A program made the translations under genes and the position numbers. A stretch of DNA of 64,000 nucleotides from assembly GCA_963736305.1 (NCBI GenBank), contig CAVTOD010000005.1, positions 434,001 to 498,000 on the forward strand. Reading direction: 5' to 3'. The stretch is from DASUPK01 sp963736305 (GTDB lineage: Bacteria; Actinomycetota; Thermoleophilia; Solirubrobacterales; 70-9). The notes under the pieces were generated by a model. That model was given only the letters and a program-made list of their open reading frames with translations, did not search any database and was not told the DNA's origin. Below are positions 8,118 to 16,060 of this stretch, piece by piece; within the stretch, counting starts at the first letter, position 1, and each line of letters starts with the position of its first letter.

Positions 8118-9806
8118 TCAGCTGTGCGGAATCGCCGGCTCCGGGCCTCGTCGCTGGGCGAAGAGAGCGACCAGGACAAGGGGTGCGAACCAGACCACGT
8201 ACGGATAGAACCAGTGGTTGGCGGTCACCTGAACGGCGATCAGCAGCGCGGCCGCCAGGGCGGCGACCTGCACGGTGCTGCGCTTCCTGGGGACGAAGAA
8301 GAAGAGCGCCGCCAGCCCGAGCGCGAAGGCCTTGCTGAGCGTCTGCAGGAAATGCAGCGAAGGCGCCTGCCCCCAGACGCTGAACGGCGACCCGCGAGAG
8401 GCCTGGTAGCCGAGCGTGCGGTCATAGAGCTCGCGGAAGCCGCCATCCGGCAGCAGCGGGATCGTCATCAGGGCCGCCGCAATCAGGAACCCGAGCGCGA
8501 ACAGGATCAGCGGGCGGGCCCGGCGCTCGCCGTGCCCGGCTGCGAACAGCGGCGCCAGGATCAGGGGCCCGAACTTCGTGAGTCCGGCGAGCGCGGTGAC
8601 CGCCCCCCGAGCGGGCGGCGAGGAGAGCACGAGCAGGCAGCAGACGATCAGCAGCGCCACCAGGGAGTCGTTGAAGCTCGAGGCGAGCGTGTACATAGTG
8701 AAGGGGAAGGCGAGCCAGGCGTAGGCCAGCGCGACCCCGAGGGTGGTTCCCTCGGGACCCGCGCGAACCAGGCGGCCGAGGGCGAACAGCGCCAGGGCGG
8801 TGAGCAGCTCGAAGGTGAGCGCCGCTGCGCGCGCCGCCGAGACCTCGTCCCAGCGTGCGCTCCAGGGGAAGGCCTGCTCGAACGGAACGTAAGACAGGTA
8901 GTTCACCGGCCCGTAGACGTCGCCGCGGATCGGCATCCCCGACGATGCGCCCGGGCCGTAGACCTCATCGCCCTTGACGAGCCGGTCCGCGCCGATCACG
9001 CCGGCCAGCCCGACGTCGATCACCTTGCCCTCGCGGGCCACGTAGGCGGTGTGGAAGGCGACCAGCGCGACGATGCCCGCGACCAGCAGCCCTCGCGGGG
9101 CGAAGGGCAGCAGCCTGTCCCGGGTTTCAACCGGTCTCAGTCCCGCGACCAGCATCCGCACGAAGACGTAGGCGAGCACCGGATAGACCAGCGCCACCGA
9201 CGCCTCGATCTTCGCGTGGTTGAAGAACGCGAGCGAGACGCTGAACCCGACCAGGGCAAGCAGATCGAGATGGATCAGCCGCAATGGCCTTCGCGGATCC
9301 ACGAACGGCGCCAGGAAGAGCACGCAGAGCGGAAGCCAGATCCAGAGGTGGTTGACGTCTCCAGACACCGCCCCCGGGTACCCCCGGGCGAGCTTCGTGT
9401 CGACCTGGGTGCCCGTCCACCTCTCGACGACGCATGCACCGGAGTCGTCGATCACGACCTGCCCGACATCGTCGCCACCCGCATCGAAGTAGTCGATCTG
9501 CCACTGACGCGGCAGGCCGGCGCCGGTGCGCGTCCGCGTCTCGAAACGGCGCACGGACCCCTCGGGCATCAGCCCTCCCGTTGCGATCGCCGTCGCCCGA
9601 CCGGGGGTGAGCTCGAAGCCCGGGACCCTCTCGCCCGGCCCCAGCGGATCGGACAGCAGCACCGTCTCACCCCCGAAGGGAGGCTGGTCGGCCGGATCGA
9701 ACGAGCCGCGATCGCAGGCCCGCGCCACGGACGGGCCGGCTGCCAGGGTGACCGCAGCGATCAGGGCGACTGCCACTGGACGCATGACCGGGGGAGTTTC
9801 TCCCAT
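8118..9806 (-). CDS. Polytopic membrane protein with exported N-terminal domain (GT87/GT-C-like)
   Basis: A 562-residue protein from ATG 9806 (ATG 9785 also possible). A signal-type segment ends at ASVARAC-like text. About 130 extracytoplasmic residues follow, then roughly eleven hydrophobic helices between residues 150 and 555, with ANHWFYPYVVWF near the end. The architecture resembles polyprenyl-phosphate-dependent GT-C/GT87 mannosyltransferases of actinobacteria, but I see no decisive catalytic motif. The next gene upstream, on the same strand, is a flippase-like protein; together they suggest assembly of an envelope lipid or glycan. Confidence 0.6.
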   Translation of the reverse strand: MGETPPVMRPVAVALIAAVTLAAGPSVARACDRGSFDPADQPPFGGETVLLSDPLGPGERVPGFELTPGRATAIATGGLMPEGSVRRFETRTRTGAGLPRQWQIDYFDAGGDDVGQVVIDDSGACVVERWTGTQVDTKLARGYPGAVSGDVNHLWIWLPLCVLFLAPFVDPRRPLRLIHLDLLALVGFSVSLAFFNHAKIEASVALVYPVLAYVFVRMLVAGLRPVETRDRLLPFAPRGLLVAGIVALVAFHTAYVAREGKVIDVGLAGVIGADRLVKGDEVYGPGASSGMPIRGDVYGPVNYLSYVPFEQAFPWSARWDEVSAARAAALTFELLTALALFALGRLVRAGPEGTTLGVALAYAWLAFPFTMYTLASSFNDSLVALLIVCCLLVLSSPPARGAVTALAGLTKFGPLILAPLFAAGHGERRARPLILFALGFLIAAALMTIPLLPDGGFRELYDRTLGYQASRGSPFSVWGQAPSLHFLQTLSKAFALGLAALFFFVPRKRSTVQVAALAAALLIAVQVTANHWFYPYVVWFAPLVLVALFAQRRGPEPAIPHS

Positions 9807-9850
9807 TGCGGCTGCGGAAAACTCCCGATGATCGTAACCGGCCAATCAAC

Positions 9851-10909
9851 TTAGGGGGACGCGACTGACGCCGGTAGCCGCGCCGACTGGCGGGCCAGCG
9901 CCGGCGCGCACGCAGTGAACTCCTGGCGGCTCGGCATATCGCGTCGCAACAGGGCGAAGGCGATGCCGCCCACGACCAGGGGCAGCCAGAAGAGGATGAT
10001 CCGGTAGGCGAGCACGGCGGCCGCCGTCGCGGCTGCCGGGGTCCCGTAGACGATCAGCGTGCCGATCAGCCCAAGGTCGATGCCGCCGATCCCCCCTGGG
10101 AGCGGCAACGCCCCGCCGAGCTGGCCGATCAGGTAGCCCATCAAGATCACCGTGAGGGGCGGCGAGACGCCGAAGGCGTGAAACGTCGCCCAGAGGACGA
10201 GGTTGTCGAAGGCCCAGTAGCCGATCGCCCCGGCGATCACAGCGGGATGTCGCCTGTGCAGGATCAGGCCGGCTTCGACCGTGCCGTCGATCACGGCCCG
10301 TCGCGTCGCGCTGACCCAGCGCCGCGTCCGGGAGGCGTCCGGCTCGGGGCGTTCGCCGGGACCCAGGCGGGGCAGCACGGCCACCGCTGCGATCGCAGCC
10401 GCCGCCAGGGCGGCTGGGAGCGCGGTCAGCCAGAGCGAGAGGTCCGGTCCAAGCAGCCCGACCGCGAGCGCGAGCCCCAGCAGGGCGACCGCGACGAAGT
10501 TCACACCGCTCTTGATCAAGAAGAACGCGACCGACCGTCGCGCGATCCGCTCACCGCCCATGCCGCCGCGGTGCAACACCCAGGCGCCGAGGGCGAGGCC
10601 GCCGGCGCCGCTTGCCGGCACCAGCGAGCCCATCGCCAGCTCCGAACCGCCGATCTGCCAGCTGCGGCGATGAGTCAGCCCGGTGCAGAAGATCGGGCCG
10701 AACATGACCAGGTAGGAGGCGAAGGACAGCCCTTCGAGGGCAACCGCCAGAGCCAGCCACCCCGGCTTGGCCTTGACCAGCAGGTCGCGGACCTCGCCCA
10801 GGCCCGGGGCGAGCGCGAATACAGCCACCAGCACAGCCAGCGCGAGGATCGCCTGCAGCGCGCGCTTCTCGAGGTTGCGCGACTGGAACTCCTGCGGCAG
10901 CTCCTCCAC
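9851..10909 (-). CDS. LPG synthase-type transmembrane protein (UPF0104)
   Basis: A 352-residue integral membrane protein from GTG 10909, with about eight to nine hydrophobic segments. It carries the family signatures PASGAGGLALGAW and GGALPLPGGIGGIDLG. This fold is the flippase half of lysylphosphatidylglycerol synthases, and stand-alone versions are common in actinobacteria. No soluble aminoacyl-transferase domain is attached. It lies upstream of the polytopic glycosyltransferase-like gene with a 44-bp gap. Lipid translocation is plausible but not shown. Confidence 0.82.
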   Translation of the reverse strand: MEELPQEFQSRNLEKRALQAILALAVLVAVFALAPGLGEVRDLLVKAKPGWLALAVALEGLSFASYLVMFGPIFCTGLTHRRSWQIGGSELAMGSLVPASGAGGLALGAWVLHRGGMGGERIARRSVAFFLIKSGVNFVAVALLGLALAVGLLGPDLSLWLTALPAALAAAAIAAVAVLPRLGPGERPEPDASRTRRWVSATRRAVIDGTVEAGLILHRRHPAVIAGAIGYWAFDNLVLWATFHAFGVSPPLTVILMGYLIGQLGGALPLPGGIGGIDLGLIGTLIVYGTPAAATAAAVLAYRIILFWLPLVVGGIAFALLRRDMPSRQEFTACAPALARQSARLPASVASP

Positions 10910-10998
10910 CTGCGGAGAGGTCAGATAGGTGACTTGGGACTCGTCGACGATGCCCTAAGCATCGCGGAGAGGCGCGCTCGGCAAGCCCGTCCTCTTTC

Positions 10999-12207
10999 AT
11001 GCCGTTTAGGCACGTCTGGGAGGATCGGTGCATCGCTGTCATGGAGGACATGCAGGAGACTGGCGTCGCGACGGGCCGCCTCGAGGCGCTGCTGTCGGAT
11101 GCCGGCGAGTTCTTCGAGTCCCATCTCTGGGAGTCGGAGACCTCCGAGAAGGCGCGCGCCGCTCTCGCCGATCAGGGCCTGGACGAGAAGGTGATCCGTG
11201 CCTTCGGGGTCGGCTATGCGCCGGTCGGTCACGACGACCTGATGAACCACCTCCTCGGCCTCGGCTACTCGGTCGACGAGGTGGTGGCCGCCGGGCTCGC
11301 GACGCTCTCCGCCCGGGGGCGCGCGCACGTTCAATTCCGCTCTCGGCTGATGTTCCCGGTGAAGGACCGAGATGGCAGGATCCTCGGCTTCGCCGGCCTG
11401 GGGACGCACGTGGGACCCTCCTGGGCGCTCTGGACCTACTCCCCCGATGTCGGGCTCTACCGACGCTCGCAGGCCGTCTTCGGACTGGATCGCGCCGCGC
11501 GCAAGATCGGCTCTTCGGGCACCGCGCTCGTGCAGCGCGACTGCATCAAGGTGCTCAAGGCGCACCAGGATGGCGGGAAGAACGCCGTCGCCGTGCACAC
11601 GCCTTGGGTGACCCGCGACCAGATGCTCGAGCTCGCCGACGGCGTTCCCGGCGGCCCCGACGCCCTCGAACTCGACCTGGCGCCTGGAATGACCGCGGAC
11701 GCGAAGGAAGGCCCGACGGGGCCCAAGGCCATATCGGATCGTCCGCGCGATTCGTCCGCATCCGAGGTGGATGGCAAGCGCGCCCCCACGAACGTCAAGG
11801 CGAAGAGAGTCGCCATCGTGATCGCGACCGCGCTGGCGGCCGTGAATCTCTGGACCGGGGCGCCGCTGCTGGCGGTCTGGGTCGGGGCCCAGGCTCAGGG
11901 CGGGCGGGTGCTCAGCCTGCGCGGGGTAGTCACCGTGTTGGTGGTCCTCTCCGTCCTGGCATTCATTCTCGGCTGGGCCCTCGCCTGGCTGAGCGCGAAG
12001 TACGACCAGCTGATCGGCAGGCCGCCGACCCTCGCTCGTACTTCCCCATGGCAGCGCCGGATGCGCGGCGAGCTCGACGAGCACCTCCGAACCCGCTACT
12101 CGCTGAGCGCCCCCGAGAGAGTCGTCGCCGCCTGCGTGATCGCAGGCGTGCTCGTATTCGAGGTCTGGTTCTTCTTCATCGCCGGCTCGTCGCTGCCGCA
12201 CACCTAG
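10999..12207 (+). CDS. Membrane-anchored DnaG-core homologue with disabled TOPRIM
   Basis: A 402-residue protein. Residues 35-210 align by eye with the N-terminal half of the DnaG primase core: EFFESHL, ALADQGLDEKVIRAFGVGYAP, FRSRLMFPVKDRDGRILGFAG, YSPDVGLYRRSQAVFGLD. The TOPRIM entry then reads TALVQRDCIKVLKAHQ, where DnaG has a VEGYMD-type motif, so the catalytic Glu and Asp are gone. No DxD, zinc-finger or helicase-binding domain follows. Instead there are three hydrophobic helices (271-297, 309-331, 374-396). It cannot be a working primase; a sensor or nucleic-acid/nucleotide-binding membrane role is inference. ATG 11041 is an alternative start. Confidence 0.7.
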   Translation: MPFRHVWEDRCIAVMEDMQETGVATGRLEALLSDAGEFFESHLWESETSEKARAALADQGLDEKVIRAFGVGYAPVGHDDLMNHLLGLGYSVDEVVAAGLATLSARGRAHVQFRSRLMFPVKDRDGRILGFAGLGTHVGPSWALWTYSPDVGLYRRSQAVFGLDRAARKIGSSGTALVQRDCIKVLKAHQDGGKNAVAVHTPWVTRDQMLELADGVPGGPDALELDLAPGMTADAKEGPTGPKAISDRPRDSSASEVDGKRAPTNVKAKRVAIVIATALAAVNLWTGAPLLAVWVGAQAQGGRVLSLRGVVTVLVVLSVLAFILGWALAWLSAKYDQLIGRPPTLARTSPWQRRMRGELDEHLRTRYSLSAPERVVAACVIAGVLVFEVWFFFIAGSSLPHT

Positions 12208-12215
12208 AACCCGAT

Positions 12216-12233
12216 CCGCTCATCGCTGAGCGG
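12216..12233. terminator. Stem-loop after DnaG-like gene
   Basis: CCGCTCA-TCGC-TGAGCGG forms a perfect 7-bp stem 9 bp after the stop at 12207. There is no T tract. It may end transcription of the DnaG-like gene and of the opposing operon. Confidence 0.4.
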
Positions 12234-12242
12234 CGAGCTCGG

Positions 12243-12350
12243 CTACTTCTTCCGCTTCTTGCACAGGGCGACCGAGAGCAGGAGCCAGACTGCGAAGACG
12301 ACCGACTTCGCCCGGCGTCCAGCGACCAGACTCGAGGTTCGCCTGAGCAC
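12243..12350 (-). CDS. Small single-helix membrane ORF, or MMPL N-terminal remnant
   Basis: A 35-codon frame starting at GTG 12350, only 4 bp after the DUF1365 stop on the same strand. It has an arginine-rich N-terminus (LRRTSSLVAGRRAK), one hydrophobic helix (SVVFAVWLLLSVAL) and a C-terminal CKKRKK tail. The first 25 residues resemble the start of MMPL-type transporters, so this may be what is left of one, or a genuine small membrane protein ending the operon. It has no ribosome site of note. Confidence 0.4.
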   Translation of the reverse strand: MLRRTSSLVAGRRAKSVVFAVWLLLSVALCKKRKK

Positions 12351-12354
12351 GAAG

Positions 12355-13146
12355 TCAGTCTGCCGCCTTTACGGCCACCGAGCGGCGGCGTGCTTCCGTG
12401 CGCGGGTGCTGGTGGTACGGCGCACCTCGCAGCCTCAGGCGCAGCGCGTTCGCGTAGATGCGCCCCAGCGTGGCGAGGGTCATCGGCGGATAGCGAAGGA
12501 CCATCCCGACCATCGCCCCTCCGCTGAGCTCCCGCCGCTTCAACGTCATAGTCGCGTTGTGTACCGACCGACCCCCCTCGAGGTTCGTGATCCCCACGCG
12601 AAGCTCCTCTCCCGGCTCGCCCACCGAGATCTCATAGCGCTGCTCCATCGGCTGGAACGGGGAGACGTGCATCGCCTTCTCGAAGGTCCCGGTCAGAAAG
12701 CGGCTCGGATCTCGGGGGCGGCGCTCCAGGACGTAGGCGGTCCGCTCACCCCACGGCGTATTGGTGACCTCGGCGATCACGGCCTCGACCGCAACCCCGT
12801 CCTCGCCGTAGAGGAAGAAGAACGAAACCGGATTGAAACCGACCCCCAGATACCGCGGGTTGGCGAGCAGCCTGACCGGGCCCGTGGGTCGGCGCCCCAC
12901 CCGCTCTTCAACCAGGTCGCGTGCTCCCTCGGCGAGTTCGGGAGGAGAGCCCCCGCCGAGGTAGTCATCGCACCGAAAACGCGCGGGCGCCGGCCGACGG
13001 GCCGACCAGAGCGGGATCGGATCGAGCAGCTCCGGCAGCTCGCCGAGGTCGAACAGGGGCATGAAGACCCGGTAGCGGAACCCGTGCCGCGCGGGACCCA
13101 GCCGGCGGTGCCCCACCCAGCCCTCGTAGACGGCCGAGGCGCTCAT
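12355..13146 (-). CDS. DUF1365 family protein
   Basis: A 263-residue protein with the DUF1365 hallmarks: VYEGWVGHRR at the N-terminus, NPRYLGVGFNPVSFFFLY in the middle, FEKAMHVSPFQPM, and RYPPMTLATLGRIYANALRL near the end. The biochemical role is unknown. The family habitually sits beside FAD oxidoreductases and LitR/CarH-type regulators in clusters linked to light responses and fatty-acid modification. ATG 13146 overlaps the stop of the FAD oxidoreductase (ATGA), marking it as the fourth gene of the operon. Confidence 0.9.
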   Translation of the reverse strand: MSASAVYEGWVGHRRLGPARHGFRYRVFMPLFDLGELPELLDPIPLWSARRPAPARFRCDDYLGGGSPPELAEGARDLVEERVGRRPTGPVRLLANPRYLGVGFNPVSFFFLYGEDGVAVEAVIAEVTNTPWGERTAYVLERRPRDPSRFLTGTFEKAMHVSPFQPMEQRYEISVGEPGEELRVGITNLEGGRSVHNATMTLKRRELSGGAMVGMVLRYPPMTLATLGRIYANALRLRLRGAPYHQHPRTEARRRSVAVKAAD

Positions 13147-14489
13147 GCCACCTCCGCCAGCTCGGGCGCGAAAGGTTCGGAGGCCAGCGCCTCTGCGGGC
13201 TCCCCCGGCTGCCGCAGGAGATTGCGGCCACCCAGAGTGCGTGAGACGCGCAGCGCCGACCAGACCCCGTCCTCGTGGAAGCCCCAGCGCCAGTAGGCGC
13301 CGCAGTAGTGCGTGCGCCCACGGCCCGAGATCTCGCCCCAGGCGCGCTGGGCCTCGACGCCCTCGGGCGTGAAAACCGGATGCGTGTAGTCGATCACCCT
13401 GATCACGGCCTCGGGGTCGATCGCCTCCGTGCGATTCAGTGTCACCAGCAGGTCGCAGTCGGCGCCCAGCGACTGCAGGCGGTTCATGTCGTAGGTGACC
13501 GTCGTGCGGCCCGACGGCTCCCCGGCGAGGTGGTAGTTCCAGCTCGCCCACGCGGAGCGCCGTCGCGGCATCACGCCCCGGTCGGTGTGGAGCACGGCCT
13601 CGTTTCGCTGATACGGGATCGCGCCGAGCACCCGCCGCTCATCGGGGCTCGGATCGGCGAGCATCCTCAGCGCCTGATCGGAGTGCGTCGCGATCACCAC
13701 CTCGTCGAAGCTGAGGTCGGCGTCGTCCAGCCGGAGGCTCACCGAGCCCGGGTGCCGGACGATGCTCCGCACGGGCGAGCGCAGGTGCACGCGATGGCGG
13801 AACGGGGCGATCAGCGCCTCGACGTAGCGGCGCGACCCGCCCGGAATCGTGCGCCACGACGGGCGCCCGCTCAGCTGGAGGACGCCGTGATTCTCGAAGA
13901 ACTGCGCCAGGAAGGCAGCCGGGAAGCTCCACAGCTGGTCCGGGTCGGCGGACCAGACGGCCGATGCCTGGGGGACGAGCAGGCGCTCGACGAAGTACTG
14001 CGAGTAATCGCCGTCGGCCAGGAACCGGCGCAGCGATGGGCCCTCCCCGCCGCTGCCCCGGTCCGCCAGAGCCCGCGCCTCGCGATTGAAGCGGAGCAGG
14101 TCGAGCAGCATCCGGTGGAACCGTCGGTCGAAGACGTGCCCGGGCCGTGCGAACAGCGCCCGGGGGCTTCGCGTCGCCCACTCGAAGCCCCCCCGCCCGT
14201 CGGAGACCGAGAAGCTCATCTTGGCCGGCTGGGAGGCGATTCCCAGCTCTCCGAGCAGGCGCTCGAAATTGGGGTAGTTGCGGTCGTTGAAGACGATGAA
14301 CCCGGTATCCACGGCCCAGCGGCCCCCAGGTGTCTCGACGTCGATCGTGTTGGTGTGGCCGCCCGCGTAGGGGCCGGCCTCGAAGACGTGGACGTCGTGA
14401 CCGGCCCGACGAAGCTCCGCCGCGGCGACGAGCCCGGAGACCCCCGCTCCGACGACCGCTAAGCGTCTTCGCCCTCCCAGGGGGGTCAT
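13143..14489 (-). CDS. FAD-dependent amine-oxidase-like oxidoreductase
   Basis: A 448-residue flavoprotein. The N-terminal dinucleotide motif is VVGAGVSGLVAAAELRRAG followed by an acidic ribose-binding residue in VFEAG. Other family features are GGHTNTIDV, DTGFIVFNDRNYPN and a C-terminal HYCGAYWRWGFHEDGV. It belongs to the amine-oxidase/desaturase-like group that accompanies DUF1365 genes. Both ends overlap neighbours by ATGA, so it is translationally coupled to SRPBCC and DUF1365 genes. The substrate is probably a lipid acyl chain (inferred from context). Confidence 0.9.
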   Translation of the reverse strand: MTPLGGRRRLAVVGAGVSGLVAAAELRRAGHDVHVFEAGPYAGGHTNTIDVETPGGRWAVDTGFIVFNDRNYPNFERLLGELGIASQPAKMSFSVSDGRGGFEWATRSPRALFARPGHVFDRRFHRMLLDLLRFNREARALADRGSGGEGPSLRRFLADGDYSQYFVERLLVPQASAVWSADPDQLWSFPAAFLAQFFENHGVLQLSGRPSWRTIPGGSRRYVEALIAPFRHRVHLRSPVRSIVRHPGSVSLRLDDADLSFDEVVIATHSDQALRMLADPSPDERRVLGAIPYQRNEAVLHTDRGVMPRRRSAWASWNYHLAGEPSGRTTVTYDMNRLQSLGADCDLLVTLNRTEAIDPEAVIRVIDYTHPVFTPEGVEAQRAWGEISGRGRTHYCGAYWRWGFHEDGVWSALRVSRTLGGRNLLRQPGEPAEALASEPFAPELAEVA

Positions 14490-14953
14490 CGAAGCGCTCC
14501 TTCCACTGCGGCCGCCGCACCCGGTACGGCGAGGCGCTCGCGCAGGCCCCGCTCGGCGCGTCGCCCCAGGCGTCCGAAAGCGGATTGGAGGGGCAGCTCG
14601 AGCAGCCGCCGGGCGCCCTTGAGCCGCAGGAAAGCGTCCCAGGTGACGCTGGAGCCCTCGGGCACCGAGAGGACCACGGCCTCGTCGAGGATCGAGAGAG
14701 CCGCGGTCTCTGCCCGGAAGGCAATCCGATGAGGCGGCTCGGAAACGACCGTCTCGTAGGGCAGGGTCACGGTGCGGCCGAGGAAGCCGACATCGAGCTC
14801 GTAGCGCGTCCCCACCGCGCCGGGCTCACCTTCGATCAGGCGGGCCGCCGAGACGCTCGGGTCCCATTCGCATATCGCGCGCAGATCGGCGAGGTAGCGC
14901 CAGACCGCGTCCTGAGATTGCGGGGTGCTGATTGTTGCGGTGAAGCGGGCCAT
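14486..14953 (-). CDS. SRPBCC (START/polyketide cyclase-like) protein
   Basis: A 155-residue single-domain protein of the SRPBCC fold, a hydrophobic-pocket ligand binder. It begins with the beta strand FTATISTPQSQDAVWRYLAD and contains WDPSVSAARLIEG and VTWDAFLRLKG, ending in an amphipathic helix. It is probably a lipid carrier or cyclase-like partner to the SDR and FAD enzymes. Its stop overlaps the start of the FAD oxidoreductase (ATGA). No catalytic residues can be assigned. Confidence 0.8.
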   Translation of the reverse strand: MARFTATISTPQSQDAVWRYLADLRAICEWDPSVSAARLIEGEPGAVGTRYELDVGFLGRTVTLPYETVVSEPPHRIAFRAETAALSILDEAVVLSVPEGSSVTWDAFLRLKGARRLLELPLQSAFGRLGRRAERGLRERLAVPGAAAAVEGALR

Positions 14954-14984
14954 GCGAGATTCCTTCCTCTTGCTCGTTTCCAGA

Positions 14985-15995
14985 TCAGGCGGCGGTCGCC
15001 ATCCGCGGCGCGCGCCGGGGCAGCGCGGAGAGTCGTTCGCACTCGGCCCAGAGCCGGCTGCGCTCCTCCGCGCTTTCGCGTGTCCAGGGAAGTCGGTGTG
15101 CGGCGCGCGGCATGCGGTCGTGCCAGAAGCCCCCGCTCTGCGGTTGCGGCGCCGGTGCCGTGGCCAGCCAGACGATCGTGTCGGCTCCCTGTCTGGCGTC
15201 CCGCAGCAGGGGGCGCATCAGCCGCTCGAAGCGGGGCAGCGAGGAACGAAGGCCGGCGGTCGCCACCCAGCCCGGGTGCATCGCGCTGAAGGCGATCCCG
15301 TCGGCGGCATGGTGATCCGACCAGAGGCGGTTGAGGATCACCTCGGCTCGCTTGGTGTGGGCGTAAACGCGAGACCCGTCGAACGGCCGCCGCTCGAGCT
15401 GAAGGTCATCGGCCCGCAGCCGCGCTGTGTACATGCCGCCGGAGGAGACGGTGATCACCCGCGACGGGGCGGCTGCGGTGAGGGCCGGGAGGAGGAGCCC
15501 GGTGAGCAGGAACGGACCGAGAACGTTGGTGGCGAAGGTCAGCTCGACGCCGTCGTCGGTGCGCTCCAGCGAGCGGGCGAGAACCCCGGCGTTGTTGACG
15601 AGCACGTCGAGGCGATCGGAGCGCGCCAGGAAGGATTCGGCGAAGCGGCGCACGTCGGCGAGGTCAGAGAGATCGCAGACCTCCGGCACGAGACGCTTCC
15701 CGGCGCCCGTCAGGCGGGACCCGATGCGAGACGCCGCTGCGGCGACACGCCGCTCGTCGCGGCCGAGCAGGTGGACCGTGGCGCCGGCGGCGAGCAGTCC
15801 CTCGCAGACGGACTCGCCGATCCCCGAGCTGCCCCCCGTCACCAGCGCCGTTCTCCCCCGGAGGTCGCCCGCGATCGCGTCCTCCCAGCGCAGCCCGCGC
15901 AGCTCGTAGCCGAGGCGGGAGTACCCGGGAAACACGGTCAGATCCAGCGCCCGATCCGCCGCTTGTCGAGAGATTGTCAAGTGTCTGTCCAACAT
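14985..15995 (-). CDS. Short-chain dehydrogenase/reductase, first gene of LitR-linked operon
   Basis: A 336-residue classical SDR. The cofactor loop TGGSSGIG lies near residue 54 after a 45-residue N-terminal extension, with NNAG at about 128 and the catalytic YAHTK later in the chain, so it should be active. The start at ATG 15995 places the first codons inside a pair of 11-bp repeats thought to bind the divergent B12 regulator. A TATAAG box lies 11 nt upstream. It heads the operon SDR, SRPBCC, FAD oxidoreductase, DUF1365. Confidence 0.88.
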   Translation of the reverse strand: MLDRHLTISRQAADRALDLTVFPGYSRLGYELRGLRWEDAIAGDLRGRTALVTGGSSGIGESVCEGLLAAGATVHLLGRDERRVAAAASRIGSRLTGAGKRLVPEVCDLSDLADVRRFAESFLARSDRLDVLVNNAGVLARSLERTDDGVELTFATNVLGPFLLTGLLLPALTAAAPSRVITVSSGGMYTARLRADDLQLERRPFDGSRVYAHTKRAEVILNRLWSDHHAADGIAFSAMHPGWVATAGLRSSLPRFERLMRPLLRDARQGADTIVWLATAPAPQPQSGGFWHDRMPRAAHRLPWTRESAEERSRLWAECERLSALPRRAPRMATAA

Positions 15996-16052
15996 CTGAA
16001 GGCTGGCTTATAGCAGCTTTGTGCTGTACTGTCCAGAGTCCGTCCAATGTCT
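15976..16052. promoter_or_regulatory. Tandem 11-bp repeats flanking divergent LitR/SDR promoters (CarH-type operators)
   Basis: Two head-to-tail pairs are seen: GTCAAGTGTCT + GTCCAACATCT at 15976-15997, and GTCCAGAGTCC + GTCCAATGTCT at 16031-16052. CarH-type AdoCbl regulators are known to bind contiguous 11-bp direct repeats, one per DNA-binding domain. Between the pairs lies CTTATAGC (16007-16014), usable as a -10 element on both strands. Occupancy in the dark would therefore shut both promoters. Repeats are seen; the binder is inferred. Confidence 0.65.
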
Positions 16053-16060
16053 GTTCGCAC

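Noticed and set aside
7923..9854. A 643-codon open frame on the plus strand opposite the polytopic membrane protein
   Set aside because: Its translation is Arg/Glu/Gln-rich low complexity with no domain, and it mirrors a well-formed membrane protein. It is a GC-driven antisense shadow.
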